A stretch of DNA of 64,000 nt from Dolomedes plantarius (lineage: Eukaryota > Arthropoda > Arachnida > Araneae > Dolomedidae). The notes under the pieces are model-generated. The model was not told the DNA's origin. It saw only the letters and a program-made list of their open reading frames with translations, and did no database searches. The DNA lies in assembly GCA_907164885.2 (NCBI GenBank), contig OU015496.1, positions 138,495,034-138,559,033 on the forward strand, given 5' to 3'. This document shows positions 45,428 through 59,187 of the stretch, one piece after another. Made by a program: the position numbers and the translations under genes. The first letter of the stretch is position 1. Each line of letters opens with the position of its first letter.

Positions 45428-46947
45428 AGTATTAATTAGATTAATAATTCTCCGAACCTAAAGCCTTTTGACAGAGGAAAGAGTATATAACATGACCAAT
45501 AACTTAAAGTTTTAGTATGAAAACCAAATGAAAAATTCATGATAGTAAATATGAAAGCGAACGCAAAAGAAAGGAGAAACTTTGCGCAGATGCTTCGAAG
45601 TGTTGTAAATCAATAAACTATTTGGATGGGAAATTATGAACTAAAGTTTGACTCGCCTACATCGAATTTTAAAATGGTCAAAAAACACATCCTTGAACTT
45701 AGTATGCATTCCGGCGTCTTTAGAAATTTACGTGACTAAAAAACATTGAGGTACTTATCTAAAATTGCACTTCTCTGTACGGCCCCCAAATCAGTAGAGC
45801 GCAGAAAAACTTTTAGAAACGAACAAATAAACAACGGCTTTGCCAGGGATAACTACACCACTGATTAAATATTAATTCTGATTATTCATCTCACGTTTGT
45901 GGCATATATTCTCGACGACTTCAAAACACAAAGTGATATTTCTTTATTTTGAACTTCAATGATTTCATGCTGTTATGAGTTGCCATGTAAATGAGTTACA
46001 GCCGTTCACATGCAGACGTGATTTTTGTGTTCAGTCAATTTTCATGCTCCATAATTTAATTAGAAAATTTTCTTTGTCAAGAAAAAAATATTTCGATAAT
46101 ATTTGTTCCGGTTTTACTCAGGAACATTGTTGCTGTTAATGTTTTGCGTTTGGAATATTGGATTTTTCTTAGCTATGAGTAATAAACTTTTTAAGCCTAT
46201 CTCTTCGAGGAAAAAAAGTGTATTATAATTCTCACTCTACGCGCATTCATCTTAGATAATAGAATATGTTTTCATTACTCATTTGAAATTAATTTAACTA
46301 TTTTTCTATTACTTCATTATGTTCAACAGCTAATAGTCATGTAAGTTTTTTTTTTCTTGAACTTAATAGCAAAAATCTAAAACCCTGTTAAAGAAATTAA
46401 TATATAAACAATTCTATACGTTGATAAAATAATCGCCCAATAAAAACCACCTTTGAATTAATTACATACGAAAGCTACAAACACATATAAGGCCTTGAAA
46501 ACAGCTTTATTTTATGCAAAAGTCACATAAGCTTAATTAAAATTGTGTGGACTGATTTCTTTTAAAAAATTAGGTTTTACTTTTGATAATTTTAAAATTG
46601 TTTATTTTTTTTCTCTTGAATTTCCGTGAAGCCAAGATTCCTATTCCTTCCGAAAAGAAGATATACTAATTTTCTTATTAATACACATTCTGTTTCTAAA
46701 ATATCCATGTTGAATTATAATTAAGTATTATTTTCTTTGCTATGTGGTGACATTTACTCATTTAAGAAGAAAGCAATATTTATTATATTAAGAAGAGAGC
46801 AATATTTATTAGCTGTATTGAATTTATTATGCACAATTATCCAATACTTAAAATTAAAAAAAATATCTATTTATGAATTTATAAAAGCAAACTCCTTCTT
46901 ACGATATAAAGTTTCAATACTTATGATTTTGCTTTTCTGTATATCAC
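45428..46947. other. Gap, one short dispersed repeat
   Basis: 45428-45495 repeats sequence from 18641-18710. No other feature was found. An 85-codon open frame at 46737-46994 runs into the next SINE and is not credible. Confidence 0.5.
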
Positions 46948-46956
46948 GTAATTTGA

Positions 46957-47301
46957 GGGTTCTAGGTAGCCTTGTGGTAGCGCCGCTGTGCTGAGGGCGC
47001 TCAGATCGAAACCCGACACCCGGCATTTAAATACCTCAGTGCATAGGTAGGATATGATAAATCCGTAGATTGGAACGTCCAACAATGATGTTAGAGAGGG
47101 TGGAAGAGGGTACGAGCCCCCATGTGCCGCCCCTTGGGGGTGCTCGATCAAAATTAAAGTGACAACTAGGTAATACAGACTCCAACCCTTGATATGCTAT
47201 ATAAACCAGAGCCGCACACTTTAGCCCGAAGCCTATATGGACCTGGTCTGGAACTTCCAGCCAGGGGGCATTAGAAACAACATCGACAACAACAACAACG
47301 T
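46957..47301 (+). mobile_element. tRNA-derived SINE, family 1 (AAC-tailed), copy 4
   Basis: Head GTAGCCTTGTGGTAGCGC, box B-like AGATCGAAACCCG, body with 'ccagagccgcacacttta' and 'ccagccagggggca', tail (AAC)n. GTAATTTGA flanks both sides (46948-46956, 47302-47310). Confidence 0.94.
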
Positions 47302-47378
47302 GTAATTTGAAGTCTATGATGGAAATCAGTAAAATTACTTACACTTTAAATTCTGCATGATTATTCTGTCAAAAAACA

Positions 47379-47538
<160 letters not shown>

Positions 47539-48805
47539 CAGGTGGTTATCAAAATAATGGAAACACTAAGAAACATCATGAAAACCTTTATTAATACGGC
47601 CCAGAATCACCTTTGCTATGTAATACCACCGGATTCACCTTGGAATTGGATTATACAAGTCATAAATAATGGTTAAGAATATATTATACCATTCTTCGTG
47701 GGGAAATCATGAAAGTTCTTGTAGAGATGCTGTGGTGGATATCGATACCTCGCTCTATCCGCTTATACAGATCACAGTGGTTGGATGATATATAGTAGGG
47801 GTTGTACAGGGCAAGATAAGAAATTTGACTTATTTTCATGCTCTTCAAACCAATACTTGATAGATTTAGCTGTATGTATAGGGGGATTATCATCCTGGAG
47901 AACGCCATCTCCTGCAAGAAACAATGTTTGCACCATAGGATAGACTAGTGAGCTAAAATTTCGAAATAGTTCTTCCCATTCTGTCTTCCTTTTAGAGTTA
48001 ATATAGGGCCTGAAGAAAACCATGAGATGTCATTCCAAACTCTGATAGATCTACCTCCATGATTGACAGTTGAGATGATGCAGCCAGAATCTTATGCTGG
48101 TGTAAGTGTTCTCCATTCATACGCACGTCCTGTTGCAAGGAACAATGAAAATAATGATTCGTTGGACCAAATGCCAATTCTCGACATATTACTCGACCAG
48201 GATTTGTGCTCGTTGCAGCATGTGGACGATATTTTGTATCTGCATCTATTAACAGCGGCTTTGGAATAGCTACTCTTCCGTAAATGCTTTGTTTGTGAAG
48301 TTCCCTTCTACCTCTAAGGGTTGATACCGGAACATGGAGATGCAGATTGAGCTCTTTGGTCATTTTAGATAGAGTTGTGTTATTTCTTCATGTCACAATC
48401 CGCTTCAATACCTCGTCTGTCTCTTGCACTCCGCTCTCCCTTTCGTCCACTATTCTGTTTGGCAAAGGATGTCTTTTCCGTGCACTCTGTATGCTATCAT
48501 GACTTTCGGTACCATAGCTCGAAAAGCACACATTAGCCTGGGGGTTGCAGAAACAGATACTCCAATTTATTCGAGCTCAAAGAATTTACCCCTTTTTGCA
48601 AGGTCATCAAGGTTTGACATTCTATGCTGTTCCCCCAAAAGCACGATACCTTTACCTTCATTAATGCTACCTGACAGTAGACTAATACATACGCTATATT
48701 ATATAAAAAATACCGGTGGCCAGACTTGTTTTTTAAGGAATACGATGCAAATTCTTAAACACCACTAATATTGATAGGTATTTCCATTATTTTGATAACC
48801 ACCTG
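47539..48805 (-). mobile_element. Tc1-like transposon in a (TA)n tract
   Basis: The ends CAGGTGGTTATCAAAATAAT and its inverted mate are flanked by TA (47537-47538, 48806-48807). The length is 1267 bp. The transposase lies on the minus strand and is frameshifted throughout. Confidence 0.95.
47684..48363 (-). pseudogene. Tc1 transposase pseudogene, first Asp replaced by Asn
   Basis: Fragments in several frames: IWSNESLFSLFLATGRAYEW at the first catalytic site, where D before ES has become N. STVNHGGRSIRVWNDISWFS then reads through to GPILTLKGRQN. After a shift comes LQDDNPPIHTAKSIKYWFEE with the second Asp. The third acidic motif, expected near the PLW sequence, is degraded (SPD and E not clearly readable). 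The N-terminal DNA-binding region is barely recognisable. Multiple stops and shifts are present. Confidence 0.85.
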
Positions 48806-48808
48806 TAT

Positions 48809-48849
<41 letters not shown>
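48806..48849. repeat. (TA)n spacer shared by two transposons
   Basis: A 44-bp TA-rich tract is the only sequence separating the Tc1 element (ends 48805) from the Tigger-like element (starts 48850). Confidence 0.95.
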
Positions 48850-50045
<1,196 letters not shown>

Positions 50046-50660
50046 TAGATATTATTTAGAACTGGATAAGCTAATTACAGGAGTCCTATTTTTATTTCCC
50101 GATGATAAAAATTTATTTTACTGAATAAAAGCAATTAAACCTTATTTTATTTTATCTAAAACTCTGCAAAAGTTCCTTTTCCACTCCACTTTGAAGTTCA
50201 CTTTTAATGACCCTTTATTTTTTTCCGAATACATGTAAACCATGACACGCGTACAAAAGAGTTTAAATTAGTACGCCTTAAAAAGTTTAACTTCTCTTTC
50301 GGGCACATACGTAGTCATTAAGAAAAGACGCTTGATGCACACAACATCATGTTCTCGTGTTTGACGCAGTATGAACTTTTTTCGTTTTTGTTTGAATATT
50401 TGAAGTTTTTTATTATATTTAAATCCGAATTGTAATAAACCTTCCGACTTATGACAGTTTCTTTTGAAACGTGGCTCGCTTATTAAAACATCCAGATGTG
50501 GGCATGGGAGTTATATAAATTATGTGCCATCGTGTTATAGAGACATCACAATGAACATTTAGAGTACGATGCAATTTAATTGAAAGAATTACCAAGTAAA
50601 ATGCTTTTACTTTTCAATATTCCGTATTTATTTCTTTATTTGAATGTTTTCAAAAAGGGA
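50046..50660. other. Gap, nothing recognised
   Basis: AT-rich unique-looking sequence with no ends or domains. Confidence 0.5.
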
Positions 50661-50667
50661 CAGAAGC

Positions 50668-50990
50668 AGCCCAGGGATAGCACGTTAGACTTCGGACGGA
50701 GGAAGCTGAGTTCGAACCCTGATAAGTACCATTCAATGCCTTCGTATCTACGCCGGATATGAGCACGTTAAATCTGTAGGCAAGAAAGTCATTTGATGTG
50801 GTATTTCAGTGGGACGAGGATACGAGCTCACCAAAGGTCGCCCCTGGTGGTACTCGGTCAAACTTGTGATGGCACCTGGCTAAAGCAAACTCCGACTTTT
50901 GTTGTGCCATTTTAAACCGGAGACGTATTCCTCTGCCTGCAGGACCTAGTTTGTATTTTTCCGGCCATGGGTATAAGTCACAACAACAAT
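50668..50990 (+). mobile_element. tRNA-derived SINE, family 1 (AAC-tailed), copy 5
   Basis: Degenerate head with GGGATAGCACG and box B GAGTTCGAACCC. Body with 'ggtcgcccctggtgg', 'actcggtcaaac' and 'aaaccggagacg', short tail CAACAACAA. Boundaries are approximate. Confidence 0.85.
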
Positions 50991-53360
50991 TTTTAAAAAA
51001 TCACCTAATAACAGTTTTCTAATAGGAACAGTTCTTGATATTTATCTCATCCTTGTAAATTGAGATAAAAAAGAACCCACATCTCTTGCAGCTGAGCTGG
51101 GTTTGACTCCAAACAATTTAGAAATCCAAAATAGCGGCATATACAGTCTCGACGTTTGGAATTTAGAATTGATTTCTTGATAATTAATAAAAACAATAAA
51201 TCAAATTATGAGAAAAATGAATTAACCATAAGCAAAATGGTTCTTTGAGCTATGAGTCTTTAGAATTATAAAAAAAATACTATATCTGTATGAGCACACA
51301 AATGGTGAAATTTGTCTGCACTATCATAATAGAGCGAATGCTATCAAGCAAAAAAATTTTCAATGAAGGCAAGGCGTACGTGAGTGTGTGGAAACACCTT
51401 TGTCCATAAGATATCGAATTTTTTATATAGTTTCTCTTCATAAGAGAGAAAACTGTTTATTTAAATGAGATCATAAATAATAATTATTATATTAAAATAA
51501 TTAGATACCGGTTACGTTTATTTATTAAGAAATTTTTAGAACATTACTCGTGCAGATGTAAGTATTTCTAAATGTCTCTCAAAATTTGGGATAGGTAAAA
51601 TTTTCAGATATGAAATGTTATTAATGATGCTTAAACAAAAGAAATCCTTGCGACTTATACTTTAATGTCAACTATTCTCTTTTCTTTGTGTTATTTGTAC
51701 ATTTTTGTGTCTGGCATTGATATATTCTAAAAACTATGAATTTTTTATCTTAATTTCTGAAATCAGGCATATTTCTAGAAGTTTTAAATTAAAAGTCCCA
51801 TCGGAATTAATTTCAACCTCCACAAAACTGCAGTAGCGATGTCTGAAACAAAAAAAAAACAGCTTTAATCAAGCCTCTTTTTAATGGGAACTTAACAAAA
51901 ATTCTACTTTTCGTAGATCTAATTATCAGAGTGGATAAAATGTTCAGCTTTGCTCAGTGTGAAATAAAATATTTTTCATAAGTGAGTGTTATATATTGAA
52001 CAGCTTCAAAATATTCCTTATAATTTACGGTTACAAATAGTAAGAAATTTTTTTCTGAAAGTCAGTTTCAAAATTTATTTTGTGTTCATTTAAATTTTTT
52101 AAAATCTCATTTTCAGTTATTCGTATAAAAACCTACATATCTTTAAAAAATTAATTTTAAAAAAATATATATCTGCAAATTAAATCTGATATCGTTGATT
52201 TAATGTATTCTTACGACGTCACATATTTAGACAGCATAAGTTATAAGAAGATATGAAATGCAATACAATGTTTCGATAAGAATGAAATCTGTGATAGCGG
52301 AAATGCGATATAAACTAAAAGAAGAATTCAAATTATCCAAAAAGTGATCCTAAATGCTTCTTTGATATTTTTCCAACATTTAAATAACGCCAAAAAGAAC
52401 GATCTTTGACATTAAAATGGAAATTTTATTTCAAACCCTTAATGTTCGTTTTTATATTAAAATACAAAAATATTTGTAAAATGACTGTTATTTTTCCTGA
52501 TTCGTATTACAAGATTACTGACATATATTGAAGACGCAGTCTGGAAACACAGCTTATAGCCGATATAAAATCTTTCATTATTCAGGAGAGACCCTGAAAA
52601 ATGCTGTACACCCGTAAACATAAATAATTAAATTTCGAATATCATTGAAAATTTTATAAGAACAAAACTTTAATCTCTCCCAAATATTTTTCGAGGGAAG
52701 GAAAGAAAAAAAAAAGAATAATGATAACGGCTTTTCTGTTGAAGTAAACGTCTTACATTTGTTTTGTTTTCCACTCGTTTAATTTTCGAAAGTCAGAATC
52801 TGGGACTTTTATTTGAAAGCGTTTTATTCAAAGCAATGTCATTCATTAGCCGGGGTATACTTAGTAATTGGCCTTTGTTCAATAAAGTTTTTGTTTATGT
52901 TCGAGTCAAAAAGACTCTACGAGAAAGGATATTACATCCTGCATAAATTGATAATACGCCGGCAAAGGAAAATAGAAAATGGCTGTTTTGTCAGTAATTT
53001 AATTTGCAGTAGCCATTGTACTAGTTTTACTGAGAGCACTGCGGGAAAGACATGGAAAAATAGCGTTATGAAAATTGTATTACTATATCAATGCCAACAA
53101 AATGGACTTTAACAGAAATAAATTTATGTTACAAATAAAAATGTTTCAGAGAAGGAGAGTTAGTAATCCCTCGTTGCTCATGTATTACATCGCATCGAGG
53201 CATTGGATATTAATATAGTTAGTAATAGTAGATAACTGCGAGACAGTTCATTTTACAAAAGATTAGATAGCTTTTTTCGAACACGTTAGTGCAATCTTTG
53301 TAAGTACTTTGACCTGTCGTTAAAACTACTCCGTAAAATAAATCTGGCTTTTTTTACAGT
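50991..53360. other. AT-rich gap, nothing recognised
   Basis: No repeat ends, tRNA boxes or known domains. Two overlapping open frames of 60 and 99 codons (52764-53112) show no similarity I can name. Confidence 0.5.
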
Positions 53361-53363
53361 TAG

Positions 53364-54504
53364 CTATATATATATAACAGTTCCGTGACAGACTGACTGA
53401 CTGACATATAACGCACAGACATTTTGTATTTAAAATAATAATCTGAGGGTTATCAAATTTATGTCACAAGAAAGATCATAAAAATTCCTTTAAAATGAAA
53501 TCTTTTTCGAATCTTTACCTCAATTTTCTGATTTTGGGTGAATTTTTAAAGTTAATTTTTTAGAATTTAATGTATTAAATGCTGATCACGTGATTTCTTT
53601 TTCTGGTACTTTAAATTAATTTTGCGTCACATGCATAACAATGAAATAAATTGACAAAAAAAATATTAAAATACAGTAAAAGATAAAAATTTAACCGCTA
53701 GACTAATTGAGAAGAAAGCTTTTTAAGAATTTAATTCAAATTAGTAACTACCATCCAGTCCCATTAGTGACTACCATCACATTTATCCAGGCATTTCTCA
53801 AATACAGAATAAGCCTACAGAATGGTTTTGCGAAAGGGCCATTTGACTCCAAAATTCTGTCAAGCTGCGTTCATTAAGCCTAACATGTTGCCCTTTGACG
53901 GGGAAGAAATGGTCTACAAGTCTATAGACACTGTCTGTAATTCAGATGACGCCGTTAATTGTCCGGTAGACTTTTTAAATTCCCTTAAACCACTAGGTCT
54001 TCCATACCATAAGCTCTCTTTGCGGAAGGGCACATCTGCAATGCTCCTTCGTAATTTAAAACCACCGAAATTGTGTAATGGCACTAGACTTCAAGCCAAA
54101 GTCCTGCATAAAAATTTAATCGAAGCCATTATTTTAACCTGATGTGCTCAAAGAGAAAAAGTGTTTGTGCCACGCATTCCTCTAATACCCGATGACCTGC
54201 CCGTTGACTTTAACAGACTGCAATTCCCCTTCAAAGTATGCTTCGCCGTGACGATAAATAAATCTAAAGGCCAAACTTTAAAAAACTCTGGCGTAGATTT
54301 AAGAGAAAATTGTTTCTCCCACGGTCAATTTTGCTTAGCTTGCTCACGCGTAAGTTCGCAGAAGAGCCTAGTAATATTAGTTCCCTCCAATGAAGAAACA
54401 TAAAATATTGTTCATAAAGTAATCCTCTAAAAAGCAATTTCATTACTTTTTCATTGTAATTATCTTAAAATGTATTCCATAGCTAAGCATAGGTATTCAG
54501 CTAG
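53364..54504 (+). mobile_element. Helitron, internally deleted
   Basis: The probable 5' end is the CTATATATATATAACAG run followed by GACAGACTGACTGACTGAC and 'aacgcacag'. The probable 3' end is GGTATTCAGCTAG followed by T, in the CTRR form typical of Helitrons. There is no target duplication, as expected. The Rep/HUH part and most of the helicase are missing. Confidence 0.65.
53822..54403 (+). pseudogene. Helitron PIF1-like helicase C-terminus
   Basis: It reads PVDFLNSLKPLGLPYHKLSL, RNLKPPKLCNGTRL and LHKNLIEAIIL, then one in-frame TGA (54140-54142) where a Gly codon is expected before CAQREKVFVPRIPLIPDD. The end contains FAVTINKSKGQTL (helicase motif V) and SHGQFCLACSRVSS (motif VI). This is the last quarter of the Rep-Helicase. 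Apart from the one stop the frame is intact over more than 190 codons. Confidence 0.92.
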
Positions 54505-54957
54505 TCAAGCACAAATGTGGCAAAATGTGATTTTCTGCTATTAACGCCTATTGTTAGGACATGAGCAAATGTCAAACAAATGAATTCCTTACGGCATTCG
54601 ACGTTCTGAAACTTGGATTACTTTACTCGTCGAATGTATTTTTTAACTTCCAAGAAGTGTGTATTATACAGAGCCTTACACAGTAAACTTCTCTTTAATA
54701 AAACTGCACCCTTGTATTCCACCAGATTTCCACCGTTGTAATCCCTAGTCTTTGGTCAAACTTTAATAATGCATCCTCTATACCCTCTTCGGACCAACTT
54801 AATGCAATAGTTTAATACCAAGTTATGAAGCTACTTTGAGATCTGACGATTACAAAAGTTGCAAACTCCATATGTTTTCCGATTTTTATAGCAACAGTAA
54901 AGATTAATTATTGGTGTGCTAATTGTGAGCATTTTACCGTTAGTTTTACAGTTTTTT
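54505..54957. other. Gap, nothing recognised
   Basis: No feature was seen between the Helitron end and the small MITE at 54960. Confidence 0.5.
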
Positions 54958-54959
54958 TA

Positions 54960-55140
54960 CAGGGGATGGGTATATTGAAATACGCACTCTTTTTATAATT
55001 CAAGCCCCTGATCTTGAATTCACGCGATCATGACTAGGTAACGTAATTCTATCAAAAATAGTATCCCGTAATCTGGCTCATCAAAGTAGCGTAAGCAGTA
55101 TGATTTGATCAAGGTTATTTAGTAATTTTCCAATCCCCTG
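54960..55140. mobile_element. Small putative TA-flanked MITE
   Basis: CAGGGGATGGGTATA on the left and, inverted, CAGGGGATTGGAAAA on the right are flanked by TA (54958-54959, 55141-55142). It is 181 bp with no coding potential. Superfamily Tc1/mariner is inferred from the TA alone. Confidence 0.55.
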
Positions 55141-56696
55141 TAAAAAATGTAGCTCAAGTTGCCTCACAGCAGTTATGGAAATCAAACTCGAATTTTCTTT
55201 TTCTCCATGGTGCTTGTTACTTAGCCATAGTTATCTCCTAAAATAATCGCATAATATACTCGAAATGCACATATAATTAATTTTTAAATGTTCAAGAAAA
55301 CAAGATTTTTAAGAGTTTAGGATTGTATGTACAGTCCATGACGAGGTTAAGGTAAGCTCAACAAACTTTGAAATGCAAAATTCTCACACAACATCGTCGT
55401 GTCCCAAATTCTAAACGTTCAAGCTGATTTTTAAAATTTTTGCAGAAGAAAATATTCTATAAAGTGACTCTAATTTTTTGAGCAACGGATTTTACTAAAA
55501 ACTTTTTCAGGTAAGGGGATAGTGGACATTACAAAGCGATTTTTGAAATTTTTACCTCAGAGATATGAAATGTTGCATATATGTTCATTAAAGTATAACT
55601 ATATTAAACACCTTATAAATTTTTTTAAATATTTAAAAAAATTTATTTTCAAAATTGAAATTAATTTTTTTCAAATGCTCCTTGCGATCCAATTTAAAAC
55701 TCCCCCCCCCCTTTAATTTTGCTTTTATATTGCTTATAAATACATTTTGAACAGAGTTATGTATTATTTTGTGCTTTCGTTGAATAGTTAATTTTTAGGA
55801 AATATTTGTATGCTTGTAGTCTAAATTTTCGTGAAATTTTTGTACTTTTCTACACTTAAGTTAAACTTTGATAATCTGAATGATGCGAAACCTAAAATGG
55901 ATACATAGCTTTATTTTGATGTATTTGAGGACTCTTTATTTTAAATTTTATAAAATTTCGTCAAAAAATATGACGGAGCATTTCAAAGACTTACGAATCT
56001 GGAAATTATTCATTTTGAGGAAAAGCCATTTAAAAGATGTTTTTTCACCTACCTTTAATACTTACTTTTCTAAAGCCACCAAGTTTTCATTTTGCTTTTC
56101 CCTGCATATTTTGAATGCATTTTATTCCAATATTCAAATATTTTTAAAATATTAATACACCAAAAAAATTCCAACTTTTGTTCGATTTTTGGTAATTTGA
56201 AAGTCCACTTTGTGATGAAATTCTGCTCAAATACAATTTAAAGTATTGCTTTCAGTGTAGATATTTTTAATTGCTTTTCCGGAGTCCATAGCGATGAAAA
56301 CTCTTTTGGTTGACGCATTTGTCCCTAGCAAACACTTTACCAATTTTGATTAGTTTTCACATGAAACACTTTTGGCTTTGCTTTCGTTTTATTTGATTGA
56401 CAAAATATCCTTTCTCAAGTTCTTCTACTCCATATTTTCTTGCATTTCATGCATGTATTTTGTGCTAGGAATAAATAAGGTTTTTTTATGCGTGAATTCG
56501 TCGTATAATCGTATAATCTGGTGTCGCCTATTTCCAACTGAGACACGCTGTCAAATGATGGAAGCTTTCTTGGACATCTTTCTAGGATCTTTTTTTTAAT
56601 GTCGTTCAAGAAAAAAGGATTACTGTTTATAAGCTGAAATCGTTTAAATCATTTATCCCATTCAAATTCTGACGTATAATCCAACTGTTTTTGTTA
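55141..56696. other. AT-rich gap, nothing recognised
   Basis: Several 60-90 codon open frames (for example 55880-56155) are AT-rich with no known domain. Confidence 0.5.
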
Positions 56697-56704
56697 CAGC
56701 GAAC

Positions 56705-58052
56705 CAGGGCCCGACTTTGTCCCAATGGGACCCTGGGCAAAGCAGACTTTTGGGGCCCCCTCCTAGGATAGATCCAAAGGGGGCATGTGCTCCCCCCAGG
56801 ACCAGATTTCCACATGAACATGTGGGACACTCACCCAGGGTCCCCATAAATTCGGACCAGAAATTCAAAACATTTTAGACCAGCAAGTCAAAAATTTGAA
56901 AATAATAATAACAACAACAATAATACATTGGAATCTCGATCGATCGCTTTCGGATCCATCGTTTTTCCGTATGTGTCGTTCATTTTATCCAGTCCCAACA
57001 ATCCTATTGCTTTGTTATGTTTCCGCATCTATCGTTTTCCCGCATTTATCGTTCATTTCAATCGGTCCCTTGGAAAATGATAGATCGAGATTCCACTGTT
57101 CAAAATAATAATAAGTGCTAATTAATTAATTTACTTTTTAATGTTAATAAATAAATTCATGAAATTTTCTTTTGAAATTCAAAATAGATCACAGTCTGGA
57201 GTTATTACAGCCCCCTCCCCCCAAAAAAAAACCGCTTACGGATGTACGTATGCTTTTACTATAATGGGTGCACTGGGCCCCATCCAGGATATTTTTCTGT
57301 ATCCACCACTGCCCCCCTCTACTGTATTAACCAAAAACCAAAGTCGATGTCAAGCCCATAGCCAGAATTTTTATTCCGAAAATGATGGTTTTGGGTGCAA
57401 AGTGTAGACTGGGAAAGAGGCTTTTTTAATTATAAAGACAGAAAGCAGAAGAAAAATTTCATTACACACAAATGATAACGAAAATATTGGAAAGATCCAA
57501 ATATTGGACTCTTTCCTCTTTTCACATCACATCACATATTTTTTGTGTGTGTATGTGGAGAGCAATACCTATAATCCTATACCCTCGATAAGGACTTGAT
57601 TTTGCAACTGAATTTTGAAAAACCTCTATCAACAAACTTTGGAAGTGATGATAACAATCAAATGATCAGTATTTGAATCATTTTCAGCATTCATATTGCT
57701 AAAAAAATAATCTAATAATCTAAAATTGTTAAAATTAATGGAAATATCTTTTGCAAAAGTAGTCAAATAAAATCGAAACTTTTATAATTAGATAGGTCAA
57801 AATCTTTTACTGTTTCCATCATTATACTTTCAACCATATTAATGTGGATATAAATTTTTGATAAAACTATGCTTACCAAAAAAAAAGAGAAATTATGGTC
57901 ATTAAGACAGAAAATTCGGAAACCGTTTTTTAATTTGCATATATATAGGATATTTTCAAAAATATGTACAACTTAATACTAAATTAGGCGGCCCCATAAT
58001 TTTGGGGGCCCTGGGCAAGTGCCCCACTTGCCCATGCGGAAATCTGGGCCTG
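56705..58052. mobile_element. hAT element, GGGCCC-rich family, non-autonomous
   Basis: The ends are CAGGGCCCGACTT and, inverted, CAGGCCCAGATTTCC, with a perfect 8-bp duplication CAGCGAAC (56697-56704, 58053-58060). Subterminal 'gggccccctcc' and 'ccctgggcaagtg' blocks match the 188-bp MITE at 38408. The interior (about 1.2 kb) holds a pogo-like MITE but no transposase I recognise. Confidence 0.93.
56926..57098. mobile_element. pogo/Tigger-like MITE nested in hAT
   Basis: The left end CATTGGAATCTCGATCGATC and the right end, inverted, CAGTGGAATCTCGATCTATC are preceded on the left by TA. Internal GTTTTCCGCAT and CGTTCATTT units are partly repeated. It is 173 bp. Confidence 0.82.
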
Positions 58053-58307
58053 CAGCGAACCACATATTATCATCTTGTTACAGGATATGAATTTATCATC
58101 TAATCTGCCGAGAAATCGTAATTTTTGAAAAAGTCCTTCGTTATACGCAACACCAATTCGAGAAGATTTATAGACCTTTTTTTTTAATTTTGATAGAAGC
58201 AAAACGAAAATTCTAAAAAATAGAACTATAAAACTGAAATGCAAATCTTCCCTGTTTAATAATCTTATTTTTTTCCCAACTTGGCAGGAACTTTGTCCTC
58301 AGAAAAA

Positions 58308-58492
58308 TGTCCTCTGTGAGTATGTTGGCTACTTTATTAATGGGGACACCATTGGCTCAATGGGATTTAACATTACTCCCTATAAGGAGACAGCAGAAGA
58401 ACGCCCAAACCTTATCCATTATTCGAACCCGAGCCCACTTAAAGGAAGTCGAAACACTAACCACTACACGTTGTAGGCGACATCCTGTTATC
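58308..58492 (-). mobile_element. tRNA-derived SINE, family 3, copy 2
   Basis: Minus strand: box A GTGTAGTGGTTAGTG, box B GGGTTCGAATAA, and a body with 'ccttatagggagtaatg' and 'attaataaagtagcca', matching 253-466. Ends are approximate. Confidence 0.8.
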
Positions 58493-58510
58493 GCAACAGT
58501 TTTAATTCAG

Positions 58511-58513
<3 letters not shown>

Positions 58514-58544
<31 letters not shown>

Positions 58545-58545
58545 T
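58514..58545. repeat. (ATT)n microsatellite
   Basis: About ten ATT units. Confidence 0.95.
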
Positions 58546-59187
58546 CGAAGTTATTCCTTTATTCCTTTGCAATTACATAGCTACTTCATTTATAAAGTTC
58601 TTTTGCCACATTGAAGTTAAATTTTCAGAAACTTAAAGCTGATTATCATTCCCTGAAATAACTCTGAATAGTAAATCTGAAGTAAAGGTACTTTCTATCT
58701 CTCTTTCTCTCTCTCGATATTCAAAGGGTCTGAAAGTCTAGACAGGTATTAGTGAATATGTAACACCTTTGTAACTTCGCATGATATCGTAATATGATAA
58801 AGAATTAAAATTTAAGTCAGTCTTATACGTCTTCTTACTGGTCGACAGAGATATATAAATTTGCATTACATGTGTTATTTACTTATAAAATACACGGGCT
58901 TATTAACCTGGTAAACTCGGAATACAGTTAAATTTTTATGCTCATTTTCAGTAATTAGATTGTCATCCGAAAATTTACTAAGGGATCGAAAATGTGTGAA
59001 AATCCTTTCATGAGATGAATTTGCCCTTTTATTCGGATCGATTATTCTGTGCGTAGAAGAAAATCCTCCGACTGAAACTGAACTTTGAAAATCTTTATTC
59101 CTTGAGGCTGTCCATATGACGCCATCTATTGATTTAAAATAGAACTACTATTGATTGATGTGGATTCTCCAATGAAATTTACGTGCA
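58546..59187. other. Gap, nothing recognised
   Basis: Contains a short CT-rich run (58698-58714) and otherwise no feature. Confidence 0.5.

Noticed and set aside
52764..53112. Overlapping 60- and 99-codon open frames
   Set aside because: No similarity, no conserved motif and no supporting splice or promoter context.
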